From NCBI RefSeq assembly GCF_001667735.1, contig NZ_LZJN01000105.1:85983-149982 (forward strand): 64,000 nucleotides of DNA, read 5' to 3'. Of the stretch, positions 54,805-63,756 are shown piece by piece. The notes below the pieces were generated by a model. The model worked only from the letters and a program-made list of their open reading frames with translations. It was not told the origin of the DNA and searched no databases. The stretch's first letter is position 1, and each line of letters opens with the position of its first letter. A program made the position numbers and the translations under genes. This DNA is from Mycobacterium sp. E183. Its GTDB lineage: Bacteria > Actinomycetota > Actinomycetes > Mycobacteriales > Mycobacteriaceae.

Positions 54805-55548
54805 ATGAGCCGGGTGGCCGTGGTGACGGGCGGCGCCTCGGGCATGGGCGAGGCCACCTGCCATGAACTGGGCAGGCGCGGGCACAAGGTCGCGGTTCTC
54901 GACGTCAACGAGCAAGCCGCGCAACGCGTTACCGAGGACCTGCGCGGCGAGGGCGTCACCGCGATCGGCGTCGGCGCCGATGTCACCGACCGGCCGGCGT
55001 TGGAGCAGGCTTTCGCCAAGGTGCGTAACGAGCTGGGTGCGGTCACGGTATTGGTGACCAGTGCCGGGCAGTTCGCTTACTCCGCCTTTGCCGAGATCAC
55101 CGCCGAATCGTGGGCGCGGATCATCGACGTCAATCTGACCGGCACGTTTCATTGCTGCCAGATCGCACTGCCCGACATGGTCGACGCGCGCTGGGGCAGG
55201 ATCGTGATGATCTCGTCATCGAGCGCTCAGCGGGGCTCACCGTTCGCCGCCCATTACGCGGCTTCCAAGGGCGGGGTGATCACCTTGACCAAATCGCTTG
55301 CGCGCGAGTACGCGCCGTACGGGATCACGGTCAACAACGTCCCGCCGTCGGGGATCGAAACGCCGATGCAGCATCAGGGTCAGGCCGCCGGTTATCTGCC
55401 CTCCAACGAGCAGATCGCGGCCAACATCCCGCTGGGCTACCTGGGCACGGGGGCGGACATTGCCGCGGCGGCGGGGTTCCTGTGTTCGGAAGAGGCACGC
55501 TTCATCACCGGGCAGGTGCTGGGCGTGAACGGCGGAGCGGTGATGTGA
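54805..55548 (+). CDS. Short-chain dehydrogenase/reductase
   Basis: This 247-residue classical SDR has TGGASGMGEA, a Ser-rich catalytic stretch (ISSSSAQRG), the YAASK Tyr/Lys motif and VNNVPPSGIETPM. It resembles dihydrodiol or 3-oxoacyl reductase-type SDRs. ATG 54805 lies 35 nt after the ferredoxin stop, with GGAGCGGAG upstream. It could dehydrogenate the hydroxylated product of the Rieske enzymes. It is followed by the second Rieske alpha gene. Confidence 0.92.
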   Translation: MSRVAVVTGGASGMGEATCHELGRRGHKVAVLDVNEQAAQRVTEDLRGEGVTAIGVGADVTDRPALEQAFAKVRNELGAVTVLVTSAGQFAYSAFAEITAESWARIIDVNLTGTFHCCQIALPDMVDARWGRIVMISSSSAQRGSPFAAHYAASKGGVITLTKSLAREYAPYGITVNNVPPSGIETPMQHQGQAAGYLPSNEQIAANIPLGYLGTGADIAAAAGFLCSEEARFITGQVLGVNGGAVM

Positions 55549-55567
55549 CGGCGATCAGGAGGTACAG

Positions 55568-56836
55568 ATGACGCGATCGGGACGGCCCGCTGAGGGTTCC
55601 TGGACCGAACACTATCCCGACCTGGGAACCGGTCCGGTGTCGTTCAGCGACTCCACGTCGCCGGAGTTCTACGCACTCGAACGTGAGGGGATCTTCAAAC
55701 GTGCCTGGCTGAACGTTGCGCGGGTCGAGGAGCTGCCCCGCGCGGGCAGCTATCTCACCAAAGAGCTCGAGGTGGTCGGCACGTCGGTCATCGTGGTGAA
55801 GGGGCGAGACGAGCGCATCCGCGCCTTCTACAACGTCTGCCGGCACCGGGGAAACAAATTGGTGTGGAACGACTTTCCCAATCAAGAAACGCGAGGCACC
55901 TGCCGCCAATTCACCTGCAAATATCACGGATGGCGCTATGACCTCGAGGGCGCCCTGAAATTCGTGCAGCAGGAAGGCGAATTCTTCGACCTCGACCGGT
56001 CGGACTACGGGCTGCGGCCCGTGCCCTGTGACGTCTGGAACGGGTTCGTGTTCATCAACTTCGACCCCAAACCGCGGCAGACGCTGCGAGAGTTCCTCGG
56101 GCCGATGGTCACGGGGCTCGACGGATATCCCTTCGACAAATTGACCGAACGCTACGAGTGGGTGGCGCACAACAACAGCAGCTGGAAGATCTTCGCCGAC
56201 GCGTTCCAGGAGTATTACCACGTACCTTCCCTGCATCCGCAACAAGTGCCCCCCGACGTGCGGGACCCCAACGCCGGATTCACCTGTGGGCATTTTCAGC
56301 TCGACGGTCCGCATCGGTTGGTGTCGACCGCCGGGCGTCGGCGCTGGTTGCTGCCCCCGGAGTATATGTATCCCATCGAGCGGGCCACCCAGAGCGGACT
56401 CGTCGGACCTTGGCGCACACCGGATCTCGGCCCGATGCCCCCTGGACTCAACCCGGGCGGCATCGAGCCCTGGGGCATCAGCAATTTCCAGATCTTCCCC
56501 AACATCGAGATCCTGATCTACGGCGGCTGGTATCTGCTGTACCGGTACTGGCCCACCTCGCACAATACGCATCGCTTCGAGGCGTACACCTACTTCCACC
56601 CCGCCGGCAGCGTGCGCGAGCGGATCGAGCATGAGGTGGCGGCCGTGGTACTCAAGGAGTTCGCCCTGCAGGACGCCGGGATGCTCGGCGGCACCCAGGC
56701 CGCGCTGGAGTACGGCGTCGTCGACGAGTTCCCGCTCAACGACCAAGAAATCCTGGTGCGCCACCTGCACAAGGTCGTCGTCGACTGGGTGACTGCCTAC
56801 CAACGCGAACGCGCGTCCGAACCGGCGGGGGTGTGA
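55568..56836 (+). CDS. Rieske oxygenase alpha subunit B (paralog)
   Basis: This 422-residue alpha subunit has C91-x-H93, C117-x2-H120 (CKYHGW) and iron-site DAFQEYYHVPSLH. It matches subunit A in length and in most N-terminal residues. The ATG follows AGGAGG, a strong ribosome site. Residues lining the active site after about 220 diverge from subunit A (SLHPQQVP versus VLHANQSP), suggesting a related but different substrate or regiospecificity. The small partner gene follows 4 nt downstream. Confidence 0.92.
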   Translation: MTRSGRPAEGSWTEHYPDLGTGPVSFSDSTSPEFYALEREGIFKRAWLNVARVEELPRAGSYLTKELEVVGTSVIVVKGRDERIRAFYNVCRHRGNKLVWNDFPNQETRGTCRQFTCKYHGWRYDLEGALKFVQQEGEFFDLDRSDYGLRPVPCDVWNGFVFINFDPKPRQTLREFLGPMVTGLDGYPFDKLTERYEWVAHNNSSWKIFADAFQEYYHVPSLHPQQVPPDVRDPNAGFTCGHFQLDGPHRLVSTAGRRRWLLPPEYMYPIERATQSGLVGPWRTPDLGPMPPGLNPGGIEPWGISNFQIFPNIEILIYGGWYLLYRYWPTSHNTHRFEAYTYFHPAGSVRERIEHEVAAVVLKEFALQDAGMLGGTQAALEYGVVDEFPLNDQEILVRHLHKVVVDWVTAYQRERASEPAGV

Positions 56837-56840
56837 GCCG

Positions 56841-57176
56841 ATGTCAGATGCCATGTTGCCCAGCGCATTCGCCGAGTTGGAATCGTACGCCCAGAGGTGG
56901 TGTCTGGCCACCGAGACCGAACGCTGGAACGTCCGGATGGCCAGCACGATGCCCGACATGCACGAGTTCTACGACGCGTTCTTCCCGCGGCTCGAAGAGG
57001 CCATCGAATACTGCGACAAGTTCCCGCTCGACAGCCTGCCCGACGACGCGCTGAACCTCCTGCACATGATCTATTCGTTGATCATGGTCGCGATGGCGGT
57101 GGAGATCATGCACCAACCCGCGCCCGTCAGCGCCGCCAACGCGGTCATGATCCGCACGGTCGAGCCGGTGCCCTGA
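56841..57176 (+). CDS. Small helical partner of Rieske oxygenase B
   Basis: This 111-residue homolog of the protein at 52349-52678 has the shared ASTM, YCDKF, LPDD and YSLIMV segments and the same C-terminal EPVP. Conservation of both the gene order and the sequence after duplication argues that it functions with the adjacent alpha subunit. ATG 56841 is 4 nt after the alpha stop. No known domain is recognised and no cofactor motif is visible. Confidence 0.85.
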   Translation: MSDAMLPSAFAELESYAQRWCLATETERWNVRMASTMPDMHEFYDAFFPRLEEAIEYCDKFPLDSLPDDALNLLHMIYSLIMVAMAVEIMHQPAPVSAANAVMIRTVEPVP

Positions 57177-57210
57177 CGACAGGGCCCAGTTTCATCAGGA
57201 AGGACAGGCC

Positions 57211-58056
57211 ATGAGTCTGCTCACCATCAACAAGCTCACCGCGTCCGTCGGCGCGGAAGTCACCGGCCTGGATCCGGCTCGCCTGGCGTCCGGCGACCCG
57301 ATCGGTCAGGCGGTCCTGGATGCGTTGGAGGACAACGGGGTTCTGGTCTTCCATGGCCTACGGCTCGCCCCGGAGGTGCAGGTCGACTTCTGTCGTCTGC
57401 TGGGCGAGGTCGACCACTCTGCCGACGGCCATCACCCGGTCGCCGGCATTTTCCCCATCACGCTGAACCCGGCCAAGAACTCGTCGGCGGAAATCTTGAA
57501 GGCCACATTCGACTGGCACATCGATGGTTGCACGCCGCTCGGCGACGAGTGCCCTCAGAAGGCCACCGTGCTGTCGGCCGTGCAGGTCGCCGAATGGGGT
57601 GGGGAAACGGAATTCGCCAACTCTTATGCCGCCTACGACGAACTCACCGACAAAGAGAAGGAGCGCTTCGGCTCGCTTCGCGTCGTGCATTCGCTGGAGG
57701 CCTCTCAACGCCGCGCTCACCCCGACGCCAGCCCGGAGCAGGTGGCTCGCTGGCGATCTCGGCGCACCCATGAGCACCCGCTGGTGTGGACGCACCGCAC
57801 CGGCCGTAAATCGTTGGTGCTGGGCGCCTCGGCGGACTACGTGGTGGGGATGGATCTCGACGAGGGTCGGGCCCTGCTTCAGCAGCTGCTCGACCGCGCC
57901 ACCGTGGCCGAGAAGGTGTACAGCCACCGATGGTCGGTGGGGGATACCGTCATCTGGGACAACCGCGGTGTGTTGCACCGCGCGGCCCCCTACGACCCCG
58001 CCTCGCCGCGTGAGATGCTGCGCACGACCGTGCTCGGCGACGAACCGATCCAATAG
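57211..58056 (+). CDS. TauD/TfdA-type Fe(II)/2-oxoglutarate dioxygenase
   Basis: This 281-residue dioxygenase has iron-binding FDWHIDG (HxD), distal His in GVLHRAA and the 2-oxoglutarate Arg in REMLRTTV. It would hydroxylate or cleave a substrate using 2-oxoglutarate and O2. The ATG at 57211 follows GGAAGGACAGG. It is downstream of the second Rieske pair and 7 nt before a CMD-like gene, as part of the same oxygenase cluster. Confidence 0.92.
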   Translation: MSLLTINKLTASVGAEVTGLDPARLASGDPIGQAVLDALEDNGVLVFHGLRLAPEVQVDFCRLLGEVDHSADGHHPVAGIFPITLNPAKNSSAEILKATFDWHIDGCTPLGDECPQKATVLSAVQVAEWGGETEFANSYAAYDELTDKEKERFGSLRVVHSLEASQRRAHPDASPEQVARWRSRRTHEHPLVWTHRTGRKSLVLGASADYVVGMDLDEGRALLQQLLDRATVAEKVYSHRWSVGDTVIWDNRGVLHRAAPYDPASPREMLRTTVLGDEPIQ

Positions 58057-58063
58057 GGGCGCC

Positions 58064-58609
58064 ATGACCGAAGCCCGCCCAGTCCGTTTGACGCCCTTGC
58101 CGGCCGGGGAGTGGGACGATCGCGCCCGGGCGTCGTTGGCCTCATTGATCCCCGCGGACCGGGCCAATCCCGGGGGCGCGGGCAACGTCTTGGCGACCCT
58201 GGTGCGCCACCCGGACCTCACCCGCGCGTATCTACCGTTCAACGCCTACCTGCTGAGGGACTCGACGTTGCCACCCAGGGTTCGAGAGGTCGCACTGCTA
58301 CGGGTGGTGTCGCGCGGCGAGTGCGAATACCTCTGGGATCACCACGTTCCGATCGCCGAGCGAGCGGGTTTGAGTGCACAGGACATCACCGCGATCAGAT
58401 CCGGCGTGGCCACCGACGGCGTGGACGGGATGGTCGTTGGCGCCGTCGACGAGCTGATGGAGCATCACACCATCAGCCAGCCCACGTGGGACGAGTTGGG
58501 CCGCGCGTTCAGCGACGAGCAACGCATGGACCTGGTCTTCACGATCGGCGGTTACCTACTGCTTGCGTTGGCCGTGAACACCCTTGGTGTGCAGAGCGAA
58601 CATTCGTGA
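58064..58609 (+). CDS. Carboxymuconolactone decarboxylase-like protein
   Basis: This 181-residue all-helical CMD/AhpD-fold protein has VREVALLRVVSRGECEYLWDHH and a C-terminal FTIGGYLLLALAVNTLG (stretches shown in part). The AhpD CxxC is absent; a single Cys remains in GECEY, so it is more like CMD-type or uncharacterised members than a peroxidase. ATG 58064 is just after the TauD gene. It ends the island, and a role on a ring-cleavage lactone fits the context (inference). Confidence 0.85.
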   Translation: MTEARPVRLTPLPAGEWDDRARASLASLIPADRANPGGAGNVLATLVRHPDLTRAYLPFNAYLLRDSTLPPRVREVALLRVVSRGECEYLWDHHVPIAERAGLSAQDITAIRSGVATDGVDGMVVGAVDELMEHHTISQPTWDELGRAFSDEQRMDLVFTIGGYLLLALAVNTLGVQSEHS

Positions 58610-58626
58610 GCGTTCATGCTCCCGTT

Positions 58627-59064
58627 ATGGCAGGGTTGGCGTGTGTGTTGAGAAAAAGGTTGACCACAGCGGCAATCGCGTTGGGTTGCGCCGGTGGCAT
58701 GGCCCTGTCGACGTTCGCCCCGCCGGCCGCCGCCGACCAGGACAACTATGTGGCCTTTTTATCCCCATCCCGCAACATCAGCTGCGAGATCGACTACCAG
58801 CGCCACGGCATCCCCGACGAGGCGTTCTGCTTCAGCATCTCCCCGCCGCAGTCGGTGACCATGGACCCCGCCGGCGTCCTGTCCCGCTGCACCGGCGAAA
58901 GCTGTCTGGCCAACCCGCCCGAAGGCACGCCGAGCCTCGGCTACGGGAAGACGGCTGGAGCCGGGCCGTTCAGCTGCCGGTCGGAGACGGACGGCGTGAC
59001 GTGCACTGTGAGCTCGGGTCGCGGCTTCACCATATCCAACGCAGGGATTGCCGCCGTAGGCTGA
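58627..59064 (+). CDS. Cys-rich secreted protein
   Basis: This roughly 145-residue protein has an N-terminal signal peptide (RKRLTTAAIALGCAGGMALS to AAA, cleavage near residue 37). The mature domain begins VAFLSPSRNISCEIDYQ and has six cysteines likely to form disulfides. The FxSPSxNIxC pattern is common in exported actinobacterial proteins of unknown role. The start is uncertain: ATG 58627 or GTG 58645. It is convergent with the ligase gene 9 bp away and not obviously linked to the oxygenase island. Confidence 0.78.
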   Translation: MAGLACVLRKRLTTAAIALGCAGGMALSTFAPPAAADQDNYVAFLSPSRNISCEIDYQRHGIPDEAFCFSISPPQSVTMDPAGVLSRCTGESCLANPPEGTPSLGYGKTAGAGPFSCRSETDGVTCTVSSGRGFTISNAGIAAVG

Positions 59065-59073
59065 CTTTGGCCT

Positions 59074-60576
59074 TCAGCCGCCACGGGCCTCGATCATCGC
59101 CGAGCGATTCACCTTGGTCGCCGCGGTGCGGGGAATCGCGTCGACGAACTCCACGGTCTTGGGCGCCTTGTAGTGGGCGAGCCGGCTCTTCGCGTACTCG
59201 ATCACCTGTTCTTCGCTGAGCACCGCGCCGTCGGCCGGCTGCACCACCGCGTGCACCCGGCGACCCCACTGCGGGTCGGTGAGTCCGATGACGACGACGT
59301 CGGCGATGTCGGGATGACCCGCCAGAGCCGACTCTACTTCCGCCGGAAAGACATTGGCACCGCCGGTGATGATCATGTCGACGCGGCGGTCGACGATGTA
59401 GAGATAACCGTCCTCGTCCAGGTAGCCGATGTCGCCGGCGGAGCGAAAGCCGTCTTCGGTGGTCGGTAGCGGCGCCGCGCCGCCGATATAGCGCGACCCC
59501 GCGCTCATCGGTGCGCGCAGGTAGATCTCGCCGTGTTCGCCGGGCCCGAGCGGTTTCGTTCCGGCGTCGAGAATCCGGATCTCGGTTTCCCGGAAACCGC
59601 GGCCGACGCTACCCGGGTGGGCGAGCCACTCGTCGCCCCGCAATGCGGTGAGCCCGAGGTTCTCGGTCATGCCGTACGCCGACACGATCTGCTGCGGGCT
59701 CAGCAGTTCGAACCAGGTGTGCATGAGCGACGGCGGCATGACAGCGGCGCCCTGCAGAATGAACACGATGCTGGACAAGTCGCGCTCCCGGACGTCGGGC
59801 CGGGCCGCTATGCGCGCCAGCATTGTGGGCGTGGCCGTGAAATTGGTGATCCGGAAGCGTTCGATGACATCCAAAGCCAGGGCAGCATCGAACTTTTCGA
59901 GTATCACCAGATGGTCGCCGGCCAGCAGGAAGAAGAAGGTGGCGAACCCGTTGGTGTGGTACATCGGCGCGGGCACCATGATGGTCTGCGGCTGGGCGAC
60001 GGGCGTCCAGTTCGACAGGAAGGGCTCGCCGTGTTGGGGGGTCCACAGCGAGGGCGCCAGGCTCAGGATGACTTTCGGTATGCCGGTCGACCCGCTGCTG
60101 CAGATGCCGTTGGCGTTGGGGGAGATGGCGTCGGGCAGAGCCTCAGCGGACTCGGCACCGGCCTGGGCATCCAGGCGCCAGCGGCTCACCTCGTCGACGA
60201 CGACGGCGGGATCGATCACCTCGCGTACCCGATCGCGCTCCCATTCGGGCAGGTCCCAGTGCATGGGAACTGGAACGGCGCCGATCTTCCAGCAGCCCAG
60301 TGTGGCCAGGACCAGGTGTATCGAGTTCGGGATCGCCAGGGCGACAAGGGAACCGGTTCCGGCACCTTTTGCGGAAAGCGCGCGGCCCCATTGGTTGGCG
60401 CGCGCGTCCAGCTCACCGAACGTCAGCGACTTCGTGGTGCCGTCGAGGGCGACGATGGTTACGCCCGTGTCGTCGCCGCGCTCCTCGGCGAGCTCGGAAA
60501 GCTTGGCGCCGAACGGGATTCCGTCCGCTAACGGGTTGGCCGCCCCTTCGGCCGCGATCGGTTCGGTGGCGCTCAC
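59074..60576 (-). CDS. FadD-type acyl-CoA/AMP ligase
   Basis: This 500-residue ANL ligase has P-loop SSGSTGIPKVI, core motif AYGMTENLG, hinge YIVDRRVDMIITGG and catalytic Lys in RTAATKVNR. It activates an unidentified carboxylic acid. It is the last gene of a minus-strand operon; its ATG overlaps the stop of the short acyl-CoA dehydrogenase upstream. The adjacent dehydrogenases suggest that it feeds CoA esters into beta-oxidation of a bulky acid. Confidence 0.92.
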   Translation of the reverse strand: MSATEPIAAEGAANPLADGIPFGAKLSELAEERGDDTGVTIVALDGTTKSLTFGELDARANQWGRALSAKGAGTGSLVALAIPNSIHLVLATLGCWKIGAVPVPMHWDLPEWERDRVREVIDPAVVVDEVSRWRLDAQAGAESAEALPDAISPNANGICSSGSTGIPKVILSLAPSLWTPQHGEPFLSNWTPVAQPQTIMVPAPMYHTNGFATFFFLLAGDHLVILEKFDAALALDVIERFRITNFTATPTMLARIAARPDVRERDLSSIVFILQGAAVMPPSLMHTWFELLSPQQIVSAYGMTENLGLTALRGDEWLAHPGSVGRGFRETEIRILDAGTKPLGPGEHGEIYLRAPMSAGSRYIGGAAPLPTTEDGFRSAGDIGYLDEDGYLYIVDRRVDMIITGGANVFPAEVESALAGHPDIADVVVIGLTDPQWGRRVHAVVQPADGAVLSEEQVIEYAKSRLAHYKAPKTVEFVDAIPRTAATKVNRSAMIEARGG

Positions 60577-61508
60577 GCCGATACCGGCCCGCTGAACAGT
60601 GTCTCCAACGAGCCATCCGGGACACCGGGAATCAGTCGCAACGCGAGCGCCTCGGCGCCCAGCGGCAAACGGATCAGCGGTTGCGTGTGACGGTCGAGCA
60701 CGCTGACGTCGGACTCATCGCAGAAACCCAAGGCGCCGAGCAGCTGATGGGAGGTGCGCAGCACCTGACGCGCGGTGTCGGATGCCTTGAGCCGCAGGAC
60801 GAGTGCATCAGCCGAGCGGACCGGCAGCGGTAGCGACTCCGGCCGGCAGACGGTGTATTTGGCCAACTCGTGCAGCCCGCGCACGGCGACGGCGGCCTCC
60901 GCGACGGCGAACCTGACCGCCTGGAAATCGGCCAGCGGCTTACCGAACTGCACGCGGGCGCGCACATGATCGGTGACGATGTGCAGCGCCTGCTGAACGG
61001 ATCCCAGAATCCGCCATGATCCCAGCACGAGATGAAGGTTAATGTCGTCGGCGGGGACGATTCCATCGGGTGCGCCGAGGGAAGCGGGCACCAGGAACGG
61101 GCCGAGTTTGGCGCTGGTCCGCGACGCCGGCTCCGGGGGGTAGCGGTTGCCGTCCAGGTCGGCGGCGATCCAGTCGCCCGGTAGGTCGCCGTGGTCGATG
61201 CGCGGCGCCTCGGGGTTGACCAGGGCCAGGCGGGCGCCGTCGATCGCGAGCAGCTCCTCGACGAGGGGATAGGGCAACACCATCGCGCCGGCGGCCCGGC
61301 ACAGCACGGCGGCGGCCAGCAGGTCGTCGGGTGCCGACCGCACATCGAGCTCGAACGCACCGACCTCGGTGAGGGCCGCGCGCGCCGCGTCCCGGATGGT
61401 GTCGTCGGTCTCGGCGCGCAACGCCGCCTGCGGGCCGCCCAGCCGGGCGAACCGCTTGGCCGCGACCGCGGCGAAGTCGCTGATGTCTTGTGGCAGATCA
61501 GTTTTCAC
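60573..61508 (-). CDS. Acyl-CoA dehydrogenase, short (311-residue) subunit
   Basis: A 311-residue acyl-CoA dehydrogenase-like protein with a shortened N-terminal and middle region. It keeps VLGSWRILGSVQQALHIVTD and ARVQFGKPLADFQAVRF in the C-terminal helical domain (shown in part). GTG 61508 overlaps the next gene upstream, with GGGAGAG before it. An apparent 722-codon reading frame through this region is rejected, because its 5 prime half lies out of frame inside the gene at 61505-62662. It is likely the partner subunit of that dehydrogenase. Confidence 0.88.
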   Translation of the reverse strand: MKTDLPQDISDFAAVAAKRFARLGGPQAALRAETDDTIRDAARAALTEVGAFELDVRSAPDDLLAAAVLCRAAGAMVLPYPLVEELLAIDGARLALVNPEAPRIDHGDLPGDWIAADLDGNRYPPEPASRTSAKLGPFLVPASLGAPDGIVPADDINLHLVLGSWRILGSVQQALHIVTDHVRARVQFGKPLADFQAVRFAVAEAAVAVRGLHELAKYTVCRPESLPLPVRSADALVLRLKASDTARQVLRTSHQLLGALGFCDESDVSVLDRHTQPLIRLPLGAEALALRLIPGVPDGSLETLFSGPVSA

Positions 61509-62662
61509 CGGTGCTCTCCCAACACGTCGCGGGCCACCAACATCTTCTGCACTTCGATGGTGCCCGACGCCACGGTGGCGGCCTGTGCGTACCGCCAATG
61601 GTCTTCGATTGCCCCGTGCAGCGCGGCGCCGCTGCCACTGTCCAGCGCTATCGGGCCCAGCACGTCGAAGAGCAGCTCGGCGACCTGCTGGTCGCACGTC
61701 GTGGTGGCGATGCGGGCGGCACTGGCCGCGGCGCCCGCCGCCGGGTCGTCCTGCAACGACACCGCCCGGTAAGCCAGCAACCGGGCCACCCGAAGATCGA
61801 CGAGCGCCCGGACCCAGCGGGAGCGGAGCGACTCGGGCAGCGTGGACCAGTCGTCCCCGAGCTGGGTGCTCATCCGGTCGAGCAATGATTCGCAGCGCGC
61901 GTAGCGGGCGATGCCGACGCGCTCGAATGCCAGCGCCTCGCGCATGACCCGCCAGCCGTCGCCGACCTCGCCGAGGACGTCGCCGGGAAGCGCCTGCACG
62001 TCGTCGAGGAACATCTCGTTGAGGTGATGTGGTCCCAGCATCGACCCGATCGGCCGGACGGTAAAGCCGGGGCGGTCCATCGGAATCAGAAAGAGGGTGA
62101 GCCGCTTGGGCTTTGGCGCCTCGGGATCGGTGCACGCCGCCAGCACACACCAGGATGCCATCAGCGCATAGGACGTCCACACCTTCTGGCCGGTGATGCG
62201 CCAACCGTCCCCGTCCGGCACGGCGCGGGTGCGCAACGAGGCGAGGTCGGTACCGGCCTCGGGCTCGGAGAAGCCCTGGCACCAGATCACATCTCCCGCG
62301 GCGATGGCCGCCAGGTGCCTGGCCTTCTGTTCGGCCGTGCCGTAGCGCATCAACGCCGGGCCGACCCAGTTGACCCCCATGTACTGGGGACCACGTGGTT
62401 CGTGCTGGGCCCACATCTCCTCGCGCAGCACCGTCTGCTGCCAGACCGAACCCCCGCCGCCGCCATGCTCTTTCGGCCAGGCCAGCGCCAGCAGTCCCTC
62501 GGCCGCCAGCAGTTTGCAGAAGGTCTCGGTGGTGGCCAGATCCCGGGGGTTCTCGGTGCAGGCGCCCAAGAAGTCGGCGGGGATGTGGTTGGCCACGAGC
62601 TCGCGCAGGTGATTCCGCAGTTGTGCGGCGTCGTCGCCGAGGTCGTAATCCATCGTTGTCAT
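61505..62662 (-). CDS. Acyl-CoA dehydrogenase
   Basis: This 385-residue acyl-CoA dehydrogenase has ALAWPKEHGGGGGSVWQQ, WCQGFSEPEAGTDLAS, the strand ITGQKVWTSYALMA and C-terminal VASGTIEVQKMLVARDVLG (shown in part). The EPEAGTDLAS flavin/substrate motif is intact. ATG 62662 overlaps the previous stop (ATGA). It probably forms a heteromeric enzyme with the 311-residue subunit. Confidence 0.92.
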   Translation of the reverse strand: MTTMDYDLGDDAAQLRNHLRELVANHIPADFLGACTENPRDLATTETFCKLLAAEGLLALAWPKEHGGGGGSVWQQTVLREEMWAQHEPRGPQYMGVNWVGPALMRYGTAEQKARHLAAIAAGDVIWCQGFSEPEAGTDLASLRTRAVPDGDGWRITGQKVWTSYALMASWCVLAACTDPEAPKPKRLTLFLIPMDRPGFTVRPIGSMLGPHHLNEMFLDDVQALPGDVLGEVGDGWRVMREALAFERVGIARYARCESLLDRMSTQLGDDWSTLPESLRSRWVRALVDLRVARLLAYRAVSLQDDPAAGAAASAARIATTTCDQQVAELLFDVLGPIALDSGSGAALHGAIEDHWRYAQAATVASGTIEVQKMLVARDVLGEHR

Positions 62663-63756
62663 CCCTTCGGCAGCCCGAGCACCCGCTCGGCGATGATGTT
62701 GCGCTGGACCTCCGATGTCCCGCCGTAGATGGTCGCGGCAAGCGCGTCCTGGCGTTCGAAGAGCAGATCCGGGTCGCTCAGCGATTGCGTTCCTTGCGCA
62801 GCCGCGGCGAGATCCCAAACACGCTGCAAGGTAACGGATCCGAGCAGTTTCATGGAGTCGGCCTCGGGGCTCGGTCGTCCGGCGAGTTCGTTGCCCAGGG
62901 CGCGGTACCCGGTGGCCCGCAACGCCTCGGCGTCGGCGAGCAGGGAACCGAGTTCCGCGCAGATGTCCGCGGTCGGCTGCGCGTTGCGCACCGACTCGAG
63001 CCCTCGCTTGATCTCGACCCAGTTCATGATCCAGATCATCTGGCGTTCATGGTGCAGCGACGACAGGGCGACGTTCCACCCGCCGTGCAATGGACCCAGC
63101 AGGTTGTCCGCAGGCACCTCGACGTCGTCGAGGAAGACCTCGCAGAACGTCTCGTCGGAGATCGACGCCATCCGGATGGGCTCGATCCGCACCCCGGGCG
63201 AGTGCAGATCGAGAATCAGGCAGGAAATCCCGCGGTGTTTCGGGGCTTCCGGGTCGGTGCGGGCATACAGTGTGCACCACCGCGATTCATGGGCTTGGGT
63301 GGTCCAGATCTTGTGGCCGTTAACCCGGAAGCTGTCCCCATCGCGTTCGGCGCGTGTGCGCAGACCGGCGAAATCCGACCCGGCCTCCGGTTCGGACATG
63401 CCCAGCGCCCACCATTCCTCACCGCGCAGCAGCGGGACGAGCAACCGCTCGATCTGCGCCGGGGTGCCGAACTGGCGGATGCCGGGCGCGGCCACGTTGG
63501 GACCCGCGATGTTCGGCAGCTTGGGCGCCGAGCGCATCGCCGCCTCGAGCCGAACCTCCATCGCGTCGCGCAGGCCCAGCGATCGACCGCCGTGTTCTTT
63601 CGGCCAGGTCGGCTGAATCCATCCGGCCTCGAAGGCCGCCCGCTGGTAATCACGCCGCAGCGGCAGATCCCAGCGGTACTCGCGGTAGTTTTCGTAATAG
63701 TCGTTCGGCAGGAAGTCCGTCAGCCAGGCGCCGAATTCTTCGACCACCCCGGTCAT
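62659..63756 (-). CDS. Acyl-CoA dehydrogenase
   Basis: This 365-residue acyl-CoA dehydrogenase has TWPKEHGGRSLGLRDAME, ALGMSEPEAGSDFAGL, VNGHKIWTTQAHES and the C-terminal YGGTSEVQRNIIAERVLG. ATG 63756 overlaps the stop of the partial gene upstream. It is the full-length partner of the truncated-at-edge acyl-CoA dehydrogenase, giving a second alpha/beta pair in this operon. Confidence 0.93.
   Translation of the reverse strand: MTGVVEEFGAWLTDFLPNDYYENYREYRWDLPLRRDYQRAAFEAGWIQPTWPKEHGGRSLGLRDAMEVRLEAAMRSAPKLPNIAGPNVAAPGIRQFGTPAQIERLLVPLLRGEEWWALGMSEPEAGSDFAGLRTRAERDGDSFRVNGHKIWTTQAHESRWCTLYARTDPEAPKHRGISCLILDLHSPGVRIEPIRMASISDETFCEVFLDDVEVPADNLLGPLHGGWNVALSSLHHERQMIWIMNWVEIKRGLESVRNAQPTADICAELGSLLADAEALRATGYRALGNELAGRPSPEADSMKLLGSVTLQRVWDLAAAAQGTQSLSDPDLLFERQDALAATIYGGTSEVQRNIIAERVLGLPKG

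Noticed and set aside
60573..62741. Apparent 722-residue fused dehydrogenase
   Set aside because: The N-terminal half is out of frame inside the neighbouring dehydrogenase gene; the real gene starts at GTG 61508.
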